From positions 31,142,834-31,206,833 of the forward strand of contig CM031879.1 in NCBI GenBank assembly GCA_018697195.1: DNA of 64,000 bases. Reading direction: 5' to 3'. This document shows positions 52,625 to 64,000 of this stretch, piece after piece. Made by a program: the position numbers and the translations under genes. Positions within the stretch are counted from its first letter, which is position 1; each line of letters begins with the position of its first letter. This DNA is from Certhia americana. Lineage: Eukaryota > Chordata > Aves > Passeriformes > Certhiidae. The notes under the pieces are model-generated. The model did not search any database. It was not told the origin of the DNA and saw nothing but the letters and a program-made list of their open reading frames with translations.

Positions 52625-52910
52625 CCGGCTCCCTCCGGCTCGGCCTCCACGTGTCCGCCGCCCCCTCCCCCACGGGGAAGGACCCGCGGAGCCGCCCGGG
52701 CGCCGGGACGGAGCGGGGAGGAGGCGGCCGGGAAGGGCTTTCCTCGGCAGGCTTCCAGCGGGGCTCCCGTGCTGCCCTGCCGGCGTGCCCCTCTCGGCAG
52801 CCGGGCTGAGGCACCCCCGCTGCTCGGCGGGCAGGGATGTGAGCAGAAATCGCTTGTCTGTGCGGTGAGTGACCGCCTCTGCGGGGCACGGCGGGGTCTG
52901 CCTCCTCGCT

Positions 52911-55900
52911 CTTTCGGAGCTCATTCCGAGGTGAATGACAGCCTCTTCAGCTGGTTTGTTGGCAGGGAAAGGCCCTCTGAAGTGTTCAAGTGGCTTGCTT
53001 TAAGTATTCAGGCTCAGGCAAGTGGAGCTTTGAGGTGAAGAACTGATTAAATACAAAGGAAAAACTCCGAACCAACCCGTTGTGTGGGCAGCGTTGAAAT
53101 TCAGTGGAAGACCTGTCCGACCCAGAGCAGTCATTAAACCATATAGGGTAAACGTCACACTTTTTTAGCTAAGCAGCGTATCCCCCCTCGTTTCTCGCTT
53201 CCCAAAGCACAGGATCTCATTGTAGAGATGGCTGGTGGCTGTGGAAACTATACACCAGCGAGCCTGTTTTGTTTATGCTACTTCTTCATCTGCTCCCACC
53301 ACCATCAGTGCCTTCTTTCTGTTCAGTGTCTGTTTTCTTTCTACAAACTCTTAATAGTTTTCCCCACTAGATTTCGGCGTTAGTATTACTGCTGCTGCAG
53401 GGGACCTGGTTATAAACTTGATTTTGAAACGCTGGATATGTCAGCTGCCCTCTGGTCCACCTGTGGCACTTGTCAAAAAACATCACTTGTTGCCCACAGC
53501 CATTCTTGTAGGCTGTGTGCTGCTGTAGAAAGACAATCTTGGTTTCTGTTTCTCCGAGGTTATGTTCCATTTGTGATTTGCTTAAAACTGAAACCCTCTA
53601 GCTGTCCCTCAGGAAACTCCCGCTCCCGTTTGAGGAAGTGCAAGAGCTCTCTTGAGCTTTAATTTCCTTAGCAAAGTCTGGCAGGGAGCCTGGGCACGCC
53701 CTCTTCCTACACCTGAGCTTGGGCACTTGGAGCAAATAGGTTGGGACCGGCTGTGTATCAGATCATGGCTGCTTCTCCAAGGTACTTCTCTTGACACCTC
53801 AGTGTTTGTTTTTGTCTCATCCGTTTTCAGTTTCAGCCTCCCACTAACCTCAGGTGTTCTCTGGAAGCTGCTGAGTACTGTGGAGTGCCCTTGAACTTCA
53901 TCTGGTGACCTATTTGGCCAGCACTGGCTGGCACCTGGCCCTTAGAGAGGAGAATCCTGGTGTGACAGTATTGTGTGAAGAGATAGCTAACTGCTGTCTG
54001 CCTCTGTAGCTACTGTATGGTGACATGTGAGAGGGCCCATGAAAACAATTCAGATCCTCAAAACATACACATCTTTCTCATGCTTTTGTATGAGTTGTGT
54101 TGCTAAATATTAGCTGTGTAAGAAGTAAATTGTGCAGATGTGTAAATTGCTGTGTGTGGTGTTAACATTTCCAAGCAAGGAGGACTGGAAAATAACCCCG
54201 TAATTAAAATTTTATATTCTGGTCTAGTAATATTTCCCAAAAGAATACTACAGTGAGGTGTTGCAGGGTACATATTTAAGTATGAATTTACTAGGCTGGA
54301 AGAAATTCATCTGTATTGCTGACTCTGCAGCATCAGAAATACTCAGCTAGTATTTCTAGTTATAAAGTTACTACCAGTTGCTCTCAACTGATGATTTATA
54401 GAGAAGGAAAAGAAACCCCTCCAAACAATGCTGAATGTAGATTTCAACAGTCATGTGGCCAGTAAGAGTGAGTTTCCCCTTCCAGCAATAACAGTCATAA
54501 TAAGCCTCTTTGTAGGGATGAGGATGTTACTTTTGGTTTATATTTGAGGTTTAGTTAAAAAATGCACACTATGTCCCCTTGAGCAAAGAGAAAAGAGGGG
54601 AGCTGATAGTTATTGTTTCTGTGTCTTTCTCAACTGCACAAATATTAAGTTTTGCAGTGTGGGTTTCTCTTCTTGCGGAAGACTTTAAGTGTTGGCAGTT
54701 AAGTTTATCCTTCTGTGTTAGCTCCCTCTGCCCCCTTTGCTTGCAGAGAAGAAATGGTTTAGAGCATTTGGTTTGCAGCTGTGCCTGCAGAAAAACTCAG
54801 TACTAGTGTTTTAGCCTTGTCTTGTATTAATTTCCAGAGAAAAGAAAAAGGAAATTCACTAGATTAAATAGTGAAGTTTTGTCTAATTGGGCAAGCATGG
54901 GCTTATATACATCAAGTCCTTCAAGACAGGATTAATGAATTGACTGCAGTTCTGGTGTAAAAATTTTATGATAGTAACTTTGTTCTTTGCTTAGGATGCC
55001 TAATCTCTAGAGTGGTTAAAGATATAGGCAACTCTTCCTCTCTTTATACCACTGCTAAATGAAAATTGTAGCATATAATAGGCAGTATGGTGTTTCAGGG
55101 TTCAGCAGTAGCCTCAAAGTTATTTCTTAATCAAGAAATACTTCAGTCTAAGGGCAGTATGAATGAAAATGCAGGTTGCTTCTTGCTGTCTTATTGCTCC
55201 TGCAAGTTTAGCTTTATTTGAGTTTCTTATCATCCATGTCTCTTGTAAAATTTGACTGTCAGAGACTAGATGGAGCTCATTGTGGCCCTGTTTCATGTTT
55301 GCAATGAATAATTTAATAAACAAAAAAGGCAGAACTCTAAATATTTTTGTCCTGCCAGTCTGATGTGAGGTAAAGTTATCCACATACATAGGCTTTTGCA
55401 AGATCAGACTGGTGCTTCCAAAGATTAAGCCTTTGGAAATTGTCCATTCTCTGTAGAGAAAAATAGCAAAATAAGATGTTTGGCAAACTTTTGAAAACTG
55501 ACCCCTTTCTCTCCCTATTTCCTCCCACCCACCCCCATCCTTCAGGAAAATTGAAAACAGTCGTGCCTGCTGCTGCAAGCCCCACCATATGCTGGAGAGA
55601 TGTGCATCTTCCTGTGTATGTTTTCTGCACTTTCCTTCCACATGCCAGTTCCCTGAATTATCCCACTTTGAGCAGTGTTGATGTAAATCCCTGCAATACT
55701 TTTGCTTTCTCAGGGGTCTCAATGGACAGTGGCCTTTCAAACATTGTAGGTGGTTAGTTCCAAGCCATGTTGAACGCATGTCTTCTGTCAGGACGACTGC
55801 AAAACCCTCAGGACGTCCCTGTGCTTAGTCCTGCCTGTTGTGTATTTGAAGGCCACTTCCACTGTAAGTCTAAAGGTTTGAAACATGAGAAGAGGCTGTA

Positions 55901-58559
55901 GTCAAGCTCTCTCTCTGCCCTTACGTGTGAGGAATCTGTGAGACAGGACATCACTGTGCTTTGGGAAACCTTGCTTTGGAAGCTGGCAGTGCTGTGAAGG
56001 TCATGGATCCCAGTTAGAGGGCCAGTCATACAGGTTCTGTTCAGCATCTGAATTGGGAATTGTTTGCAAACAAAATGTGAGAGAGTTCTGGTTGATGTCT
56101 CATGTAAAATGGCTTGGATATAGGAAGTTTGATCCTTGAGGCTGCTCTGTTCTTTGGAATAAACCCCCAAAATGCTGCTGTGTGCTCTGTTTTTCTACCA
56201 TTTCACACAGGGCTCTGTAAAAGTGTTTGCAAGAAAAACGCAGTCTCTTCTGTTGGCAGTTTCTGAAAATGCACGTGTTCCTTCTGCACCCAAGAATGTC
56301 CCCAGTGCCTCACTGTCAGTACTGGTTCTTCCGTGTCTGAAATCTGGTTTCTCCTTCTGTCTTCCTCTACCTGGTCTTGGTCTTCATGACTTCCAGACCC
56401 GCTAAGTTCCTGCCCCTACACCCTCACCCTGTGCACCCAGCCTTGACACTGGCTTTGTGGCTGTCTTTTCTGCTTGTCAGTGGGATTTGCAACTGTGGTA
56501 ATGGTGGTGGGAAAGGAAATTCATAAAAAAGCTGGAAATGGGAAGCAGATAGATAAGAGCAGAGGGGGTGTAAAGGGCAAAGGCAAAAGGAAGAGAGTGA
56601 CAGTCCCATCCCTAACAAGGACTAATCAGCAAGCTCTCATTTCACTGTTGGAGAAGGAGATTTGAAGGGAAAGGTATAGCAATTTTTTTTTTTTTTTAAA
56701 TGGGTAAGCTGGTGAAAATGGGAAGAAGTAGGATGAACTTCTGGGCACAGAAACCTTTTTTTTAGGTTTCTTCCACATGAATTTGCACAGTAGGTTGAGG
56801 AATGTAACTGAGAGGAAGAGAGACCATAAATAAAATCATTTAATTTGGGAAGAAGAGTTTCTATTAGTAAAATGTGATTTGTAGCTGCTCAAGCCTAGTT
56901 AGGATGTCTTTTTGTTGCCAGTGTCCGTTATTAATGTTTCACGTTGTTTGGCCATTACAACTCTTCCTGGGTTTCCTTTTAGTAACATTCCCTAGGGAAA
57001 ACGGCTCTCCTGACTCCCAGAAAAAATGAGGTTTCTAATTATAGCCTTGCTTTGGAGCCAAAAAGTTTAGGTTTGTGTTTGACATGTAGTCGTGAAACAT
57101 ATTTTAAAAAAGGCAACTAAAAATATCCAGTAATGTTTTGTTCTTTTTTTTTTTAATCCATTTGGCAGTAAGTGAATATTATGGGATAAACATTGTCGCA
57201 ACTGAAATACTTGAAAGTTAAGAGCTGAAGGAATGAGTAGGGTGGAGATTGTGTCTATTTTAAGCCTACATCACAGTGACAGTAAACTAGTGTTCCTTAT
57301 TTTGTGTTTTTGCCTCACTCTTCTCTTGGAGCTCTTGATGTGGCTTACGTGCATCAGTAACTTGGAGGGGCTTGATGGTCATTTTGTGGTGAATTCTAAG
57401 GCCCCTGCTGGTGTCTGACAGCCTCTGAGGGTGAGATGAGACTTATGCTTTATGCAGAGGATGCTGGTTGCTGTGCGCTGTTTTATCACCACAGTTGGTT
57501 CTTGGAATCATTGATTTAAATTTTGAGGACTTAACTATATGTAATGGTAACTATTAGCACACACAAAAATTTAAGAAACTGGTTTAGGAGAGGTGGATTA
57601 AAATACTGTCCTAATCTGGGTTCAAGTCACTAAAACACATGATGAGTGCTGTTAGATTCAGCAATTTAAGTGTAATGAGTGCAGTACCAGTGGCAGGCAG
57701 TATTCAGACTAGATGAGTAACTCTTAACCTTTCCACTGTTTTCTTTAGTCTATTGGTTTAATACTATATTAAGTGCATCTCAGGCAGTTACTTTTCTATA
57801 AACTTTGGGAGCACAAACAATGTGTTATTACCTTTGTTACTGACATTTATTTAAATATCACCAGAGAAACACTGATTATTTATTTTTCCTTTTGTTGGAG
57901 AAAAAAGGGCTTTGATTGACTTACTGGAGTCTTTGGCTACAGCAGCTAGGCTTCACGTCAGTTAGATGAGGAGCACTTAGAAAGTGTGGTCTTTTGTGAA
58001 TTAACTGATGTCATTGAGTTGGGTGATTGTGAAGGTTTATGTGCAAAGCAGAAGGGCAGAGCTGTGGCGTTTTGGTGAAGTCAGAAAGTATTGGGTGCCT
58101 GTGCCTTTACAATCCAAAATGTTTAGACTTAGGCTTCTTTAGACACATGTGAATAGATGTGCAGACACGAGGAGTTTTAACTGAAAAGTCTGGTGAATCC
58201 AGGAAGGTGCCCTGCAGAGTAACAGAGCTCAAGGTTGTTTGAATACACTAAAGAGGTTTAAAAAACCCAATAAAAAGTTACTTAATGAGAAAATTTGATA
58301 CCTCGTTTTCATGATCTGTTATTTCAGTTGTAGATGAGTGTGTAAGAATAATACCAGAATGACCATTTTGGAAGAGGATCTTGCTGATGAACATTTAGCT
58401 ACTGAAAGAGCAAAATTATGCAGAAAGACTAAAGTAGAAGCTGATGCTACAGTTTGTTTCTTCTGCAAGAAGTCAGTGGCACCAGTGCTGAATTAACAGT
58501 TGCAAACACTACTGGCTCATGGGTTGGGCTCAAAGGGTAAAAGTGAATGGGGTAGCATC
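52911..58559. other. Last intron, 5' part: no gene recognised
   Basis: The intron runs from 52547 (or 27306 in the long form) to 63987. In this part the only outlier is a 219-codon antisense ORF at 55120-55779, listed separately. Homopolymer T-runs at about 56682-56697 and 57137-57155 are the only other low-complexity stretches. Confidence 0.65.
55120..55779 (-). other. Antisense intronic ORF of 219 codons, not recognised
   Basis: ATG at 55779 to TAA at 55122-55120 on the minus strand, uninterrupted. At this base composition (about 6% stop codons) an ORF of this length would be unexpected by chance in a 64-kb window. The protein resembles nothing I know. It is rich in Trp, His, Gln and Lys, with no signal peptide, no clear membrane segment and no repeated motif. 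Other frames are also unusually open over 55376-55757, where the sequence is pyrimidine-rich on the + strand, so composition may explain part of it. It could be an old mobile-element or retrocopy fragment, or chance. I do not call it a gene. Confidence 0.25.
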
Positions 58560-59504
58560 ACAGGCTGGCAGCCGGTCTTTCATGGCATTCTGTAGGGCTC
58601 CATCCCTGTCCCAGACCTTGTCCACCTCTTCATTAACAACTTGGATACAGGACTGGAGGGAGTAGGTCAACCCCCAACTGTATGAAGTTTAATAAGGGCA
58701 AGTGACAGAATTCTGCACCTGGGATGGGGCAGCCGTGGATGTATGGATGGACTGGGGAATGAGAGGCTGCAGGGCAGTGCCATGGAAATGAACCTGGGGT
58801 CCTGGTCAAGGGAAAGCTGAACATGAGTCAACAGCGTCCTGGCAGCCAGGAGGGCCACCTGTGTCCTGGGAGGCATCCGGCACAGCATTGCCATCCAGGC
58901 AAGGGAGGGGACTGTCCTGCTCTACCCTGTACTGGTACAGCCTCACCTTGAGTGCTGAGTGCAGTCTTGGGCAACGTAAGGAAGAAATTGCCCAAAACTG
59001 TAAGGAAGATATTAAACTATTGGAGAGTGTTCAAAGGGGGGCAATGAAGGTGTTGAAGGGTCTTGAGGGGAAGCTGTATGAGGAGTGCCTGAGGTCACTT
59101 GGTCTGTTGAACCTGGAGAACAGGAGGTTGAGGGAAGAGCTCATTGCTAGCTGCAACTTCCTCGTGAGGGGAAATGGAGGGGCAGGTACTGATCTCTTCA
59201 CTCTTGTAACCAGTGACAAGAACTCAAGGGTATGGCCTGAAGATTTGTTATGGGGAGGCTCAGGGTATGTATCAGTAAAAGGTTTTTCACCCAGAGGGTG
59301 GTCAGGCCCAGCAACAGGCTCCCCAGGGAAGTGGTCACAGCACCAGCCTGACAGAGTTCAAAAAACATTTGGGTAACACTCTCAGGCACATGAGAATCTC
59401 ATGGCATGATTCCTGGAGTGTCCTATGTGGGTCAAGAGTTAGACTTTATTGATCCTTGTGGATCACCAAAATATCCTTTCAACTCAGGATATTCTATGAT
59501 TCTA
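58560..59504 (+). mobile_element. CR1 LINE, 5'-truncated, 3' end of ORF2 plus 3'UTR
   Basis: About 945 bases follow the CR1 order. First comes the end of the reverse-transcriptase region ('…tttaataagggcaagtgacagaattctgcacctgg…', '…ggggtcctggtcaagggaaagctgaacatgag…'). Then comes the ORF2 C-terminus, which translates at about 58930-59180 to LESVQRGAMKVLKGLEGKL followed by RSLGLLNLENRRLREELIA. The 3'UTR follows ('…cagagttcaaaaaacatttggg…', '…gatccttgtgg…'), ending in ATTCTATGATTCTA, the diagnostic CR1 3' terminal repeat. The copy is 5'-truncated, as is usual for LINEs, and carries stops and indels. It cannot encode a working enzyme. CR1 is the dominant LINE of birds and is the best organism marker here. 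Confidence 0.88.
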
Positions 59505-62500
59505 AATAAACTGATTAACAGAGAATTTTGGATTAAGTGCTCGGTGCGTAAACCAGCGTTTGCCTGTGACGCTATGCTAGTGAGTCAAGACAAGCAATGT
59601 AAGCTTTGTGAAGAGAGTCAGGAGAGTGACACTTCTCTTGTTCAGCTCTCCTCATGGATAGGCAGATAAGGCTAATGTGCAGGCAGCACATTGGGCCAGG
59701 CTAGTCAGTATATCCTGCACTTCATTCTCAGGTAGGAATAGTAAGGCTGTTACGTATTCATGCTCACATTTAAAAAAAATTATATGCTAGTTAGATATAT
59801 ATATATATTAAAAAAATTTATATTTATATATATAAATCTTACACGCACACATATGGATTTGTGCCTTTTGAGACCAACATTCAGGAAAAGTCTTAAAACC
59901 AGCAGTCCCACACATTTTAGAGGTGTGCTCGGATGGGACTGAAGCCAGCCCAGCATGTGTCATCCCCCCAGTTTCAGTGCAGCACTTACCTGACTACTGC
60001 ATTGTCAGGCTTTTGTATGGGTTTAGGTGCCTGTATCAAAGCCTGCACGTTTCTGTAGACAGGTATGAATTGACTTGGGGTGAGTAATTGCAGCTTTCCT
60101 TTTGGCATGCTTGCTGTTCCATGAGGTTGATGAAATACTGCAGACAGTTTTGAGGAGAGTGCTTCCTATGCAGACATGTATTTGGCTTGCTAAGTAGCCA
60201 CATGTGATTTATGTAGCAATTAAGAATGCTTTCTAGTTACTCATCTGTGTGTGTGCTGGAGAGGAATTTGTGTTCCTGTGTGCAGAGGAATCTATGCTGT
60301 GCTGAAAATAATAGTAAAAGCACAGTGGTTCATTTGCCTCAGAGGATGCATCACAAGCATGGATGCTGGATATATAGGAGTACTTGGTGTGCCAGTTGTC
60401 AGCTTCTCTGTCTCACTCTTTACCCACTAAGTAATTGTGTAAAATGCTGTTTGCAAGTGTGTTTCTTTTATAAATTATATAAAATAATATACTAGGGGGA
60501 AATTACAAAGGCTGTTGTCTCTAATCTTGCATAGGTATCCCTATTGTCCATAATTTGACTGCTTGTATTGTGATCTGTCTCCTCACTGATCCAAGGTGTG
60601 GTCAAGTGCATGGATGCACAGTCTAACCATGCTGTACTATTCCTCATAGTGCACAGTCTTTGTATCTTGTGTTTGCAGTACACAATCCATACAGTCCCTC
60701 TAAAGCCTAATTGGAAATAATAAAAACTGACTATCAAGTTCTCTGACTGATCATGATAGTTTGCTGAGTATTTAAGTGCTTAATTTTATTTCTACTGAAG
60801 CAGGAATCCCATGATTTGACTTGTCTCCCTTGAAGTAAAGTTTGTAATAGAACAAATTTGTCAATACTTCACAAGTAGCTTAACACCTTTATTCATGGTT
60901 AATAACCTCTGTTGTAGAGGACTTCCTTTCAGTGACTTCTTATGTACAGTTGTGCCAGATCACACTAGCCTGTAAACTTTGAAAGAGTTTATTTCAGATG
61001 TTTCATTTAGAGCATCACTTTTCTCTTAGTGGGTTCCTCTCTTCTGAAGAATTGGGCTCCTCAAGATCAAAGCCTGTTTGTCTTGCTGTTCAATCCACCA
61101 AGCAACTTGATTTAGTGTGTTCACTTACATACATAAGCTGAGATTGTGGAAGCCTTTTTGTTCAGAGCTGCTCATTTAATTGTAAAATATAGCTCATATG
61201 AGAAGCATCTGGTAAAGCCATATAAACTCCAGCAACTGCACTAGGGATTTCAGGATGACCCATTGTGATAGTGTGTAAGAAACTGGCATGTTCTTTGGCA
61301 CTGCTTGAAAGATTACGAATTTGGTGGTTGTGTATTGCATAATGGGAGAATTGTTCTGCATTGTTTCTCTGAATGTTTTAAATGAGAAAGTTCAAGTGCC
61401 TGTATTATTGAGATTAGCATAAGAGTCAGTGCAAATTTTCAAAACTGATGTAATTTGAACTACTGTATTACAATTTTTTGTTGTATTATTGATGTATGGA
61501 AAGGATAGTACAGGCATAGACAGGTGTCTGATGTTACCCTTTATGATGAAATGTGTGAAAAACACTCAACCCCAGTTTTTTTATGTCTGTGATTAGCTTG
61601 CAACTAGTAGAGAAGTTGGTGTGTAGCAAGTGACCTAGGCTGTGCCTAAAGGGCACAGCAGACGTGTGCTGTAGCCAGCTGCAGGAACTGATCCCCCAGT
61701 TTTCCAGACTGGTAACTTAAAGAATGGTCAGCCCCTTTTTTGTTACCATGCACATGTGTTTAACTTTGAAAAGCAGTTGGGAGAGAGGGTTTCTGCAGAA
61801 GCATTTTTGGATCCGTCAACCTAGACTGTTGAACCTAAGTGTTGAAGACCAAGGAACAGAAATATAAGCAGGAGGAAAGTTCTTTTTAATCCTGTCACAC
61901 ATACAGGCCCCCCATTTCCATCACTAGTGATGCCATACCAGGAGTACTTTGATCCAAAAATTAGACCCATGCGATGGCTGTGATATTGCTAGGGATAAAT
62001 GCTGCAATAAGAGGGTGCTCCTGAAAACTGTTAAAATAGATCCCTAACTCTCCATGTGGCATGGACTTGGCAGCTGAAAGCTAGAAATAGGTATAACTTA
62101 TATTTGATAGTGAAGGAGGAGGAGAAGGAAGGGATCTTTGTGTACAAGACTTGCTCCATCTCTTGAAGGATAATATGAGCACTTAACTGCTGAGAGAAAA
62201 CTGAAGTAAATTGTCCTACATACATGTGTGTAAAATGCATACATGGTGAAAGTAATTTGAGATGGGGAGTTGATTTGTGAATCTGTTGTCTTTTAGGAGC
62301 TCTGATGGAAACAAGGAAGGGAAAGTATTCTATCTGTCCTGCTGTAGTGCAGGCTGAAAATTGTCTGTTCATATTTCTGCACATAGGATTGGTGTCTTAT
62401 GTCCTGTGGAAAAATATGCAGCTTAACCCAAAGTTCATGCTTGAGGCAGTTGCTCCATTAGGGACCCACATACAAGTGCTGGCAGTGTAAGAACGGCAGA

Positions 62501-63987
62501 GTCGGGGAACATTAGTTGTGCAGGCAACCTGATGCAAGCAGTAACCAGACTCCCATGTAATCTGTGCAAGAGAAATCTGCTTTATTAAGGGGAACTTGAT
62601 CTTTCATTAAAGAAATCTTCTGGTCATGATACTCATAGCTTTCATGGAGCCTAACTTAACTCAGTGTTACTTTCCTACTGCACTGTCTACATAAATTTGT
62701 AACTCTGAAGTCTGATTTTCTGTATTTGGAAGCTTATCCAGATCATTGGGTTAATTTTGGTGTAAAATCTAATATTAGGGAGAGCTTGCAGGTTTTGTGT
62801 GCGTTAGGAGGTCACCTTATGTTAAATCTTCCCAGTTAAGATGAACTGGGAATTTTTAACTTGATATTTAAGGGTGCTTTATTTGTTGAATTAGGGGAAT
62901 GCCTTTTTCCCCTACCAGGAATATGGGATATGGAGTGATAATTAATGTCAGGAGTCTTAATCAATTCTTTCTGTAATGAAAGTAGTTTAGTTGCTTTTAG
63001 AGTGCCCAGTAAGTGGATCTCAGGATATAAGTAAATGGATTCACAGTAGCTAGTTCAGATAGTCTTACAGAGTTGGGGCTATTGTAGAGTTCAAAGACTG
63101 GAATATCTTTGATTATATTTGGTAATATAATTCAGTTATTTCCCTGGAGAAGTGACTTTTAAAATACTGAATTACTTTAGTTACCTTTTGATTCACTGCA
63201 GTGATAAGAGACTGCTGCATATTCATATGAATGTCAGAGGAGACAGCAAAGCTTTTGGACATCAGTCACATAAACCTCTGAATTAGATAATCACATTATT
63301 TTAATTTTCATTTTTCTATTCTCATTGAATATAAAGTTGAATTAATTTATGTGATTAATTGCCTTTCTTAAGTTTTTTCTTTGGGCTCTATGACGATGTC
63401 AAGAATTGTTCCTGAACAATCTTCTACCCCCCTCCTCCCCTTATTTTTTCTTCAGGGTCCTAGCCAAGCATGAGCTTGTTTCATTCTTTGGGTGCTAATT
63501 TCTTTCCCTTCTTCTTTAAGTCTGTGACTGACTCACACTGCTGTTGCTTATAACAATTATAACAAGAATTGCTGATAAATCTAAATACTTTCTCTAAACA
63601 TTCTTTGTATCAACTGCAGAGTATTGCTTCAGGGTCCGATTCGAGCTTCATGGGAACAAGTTTGTTTTCATAGAAATTGAAAAATGGTATTAGTGTTCAG
63701 CTGACCATGTGATCTACTACTCTGAACTTGTGTTGGTCCCTTGCTTGCCTAGGAGGTGTTTCTACTGCTTGAAGAATAGCATAATTTTAGCAAAATAAGA
63801 TTCAGCTTAACTAAAGCCACCATGTTTTATTTAAAGTATGTTAAAGAAAATATCTTCTATAAGACTTTTAATTCTCTGCTGTAAATGAAAACTTTTTTCT
63901 TGAGTGAATATTCTCTAGGCTGTGTTGCCAAAGAGTATAATAATTGGGAGAACAATCTTATTGCTAACTCAAACCTGTGCGCAACAG
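59505..63987. other. Last intron, 3' part: no gene recognised
   Basis: AT-rich intron. The only low-complexity feature is an AT-rich patch at 59768-59838 with TA repeats and A-runs that can fold back on itself. Remaining ORFs are short and unrecognised. At its 3' end TGCTAAC (63962-63968) is a perfect vertebrate branch-point consensus, with its branch A 20 bases before the AG at 63986-63987. The polypyrimidine tract is weak. Confidence 0.65.
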
Positions 63988-64000
63988 GACAACGTGAAGC
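63988..64000 (+). CDS. RASSF3: Probable start of the common RASSF3 exon (cut by window end)
   Basis: After the acceptor GCAACAG| the last 13 bases read GAC AAC GTG AAG C, that is D-N-V-K in phase 0. This phase is required by both upstream exons (exon 2 and the short first exon end in phase 0). Residues D/N-V-K at this junction agree with the shared segment that follows the isoform-specific N-termini: mammalian RASSF3 continues D-V-E-K and RASSF5 continues N-V-C-K. The branch consensus TGCTAAC sits at a normal distance. With so few bases the call rests on phase, position and these residues. If it is right, the next bases should lead into the region before the RA domain. Confidence 0.6.

Larger units (their letters stand above)
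51830..52910 (+). promoter_or_regulatory. RASSF3: Proximal CpG island / promoter of RASSF3 (short isoform)
   Basis: A CpG-dense cluster at 51830-51930 is followed, after a short AT-rich gap, by a strong island from about 52080 to 52910. The island contains repeated GGGCGG-type Sp1-like boxes, for example around 52202-52220. There is no obvious TATA box. The island surrounds the alternative first exon at 52418-52546. RASSF1 and RASSF5 have the same arrangement of a second, internal CpG-island promoter driving a short isoform without C1. The transcription start is not resolvable by eye. Confidence 0.85.

Noticed and set aside
52003..52924. Antisense ORFs of 215 and 244 codons across the proximal CpG island
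   Set aside because: They overlap each other and the real RASSF3 exon. Their content is Pro/Arg/Ala/Gly-rich, as expected of CpG-island DNA with few stop codons, and they show no domain.
1..64000. tRNA, rRNA, CRISPR or endogenous retrovirus loci
   Set aside because: I found no convincing tRNA A/B box pair, rRNA similarity, regularly spaced repeat array, or paired LTRs with retroviral motifs.

Overview
The window looks like nuclear DNA from a bird. The evidence is a CR1-type LINE fragment carrying the CR1 3' ending, several older CR1-like remnants, vertebrate splice signals, CpG-island promoters and long AT-rich introns. I cannot name the species from sequence alone. No prokaryotic features (operons, CRISPR, IS elements) are present.

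The one gene I can support is the 5' half of RASSF3 (Ras association domain family member 3) on the + strand. It has two alternative promoters, each in a CpG island, about 52 kb apart. The distal promoter (window start) drives coding exon 1 (117-390), which splices to exon 2 (27181-27305). Together they encode a 133-residue N-terminus containing a complete C1-type zinc finger split by the intron. The proximal promoter (about 52080-52910) drives a different first exon (52418-52546), whose product starts MTWTSSMSSGYSSLEE and is the recognisable RASSF3 N-terminus. Exon 2 and the proximal first exon both end in phase 0. Both can therefore join the same common exon, which seems to begin at 63988, 13 bases before the window ends. 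The RA and SARAH domains would lie beyond the window.

Layout: 1-600 distal CpG island and exon 1; 391-27180 intron 1, with several microsatellites and old CR1 remnants; 27181-27305 exon 2; 27306-52000 intron, including a CR1 remnant, an 85-bp local duplication and an isolated CpG-rich patch near 40.1-40.3 kb; 51830-52910 proximal CpG island and alternative first exon; 52547-63987 last intron, with a clear CR1 3' fragment at about 58.56-59.50 kb and an unexplained 219-codon antisense ORF; 63988-64000 probable start of the shared exon.

The main discovery candidate is the C1-containing RASSF3 isoform. Classical descriptions give a C1 domain to the long forms of RASSF1 (1A) and RASSF5 (NORE1A), while RASSF3 is normally described with RA and SARAH domains only. 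Here RASSF3 keeps the same two-promoter, C1-versus-short design as those paralogues. The C1-encoding exon 2 is preceded by a 232-nt AG-free tract built largely of a (TTTTA)n microsatellite, so inclusion of this exon could depend on repeat length.
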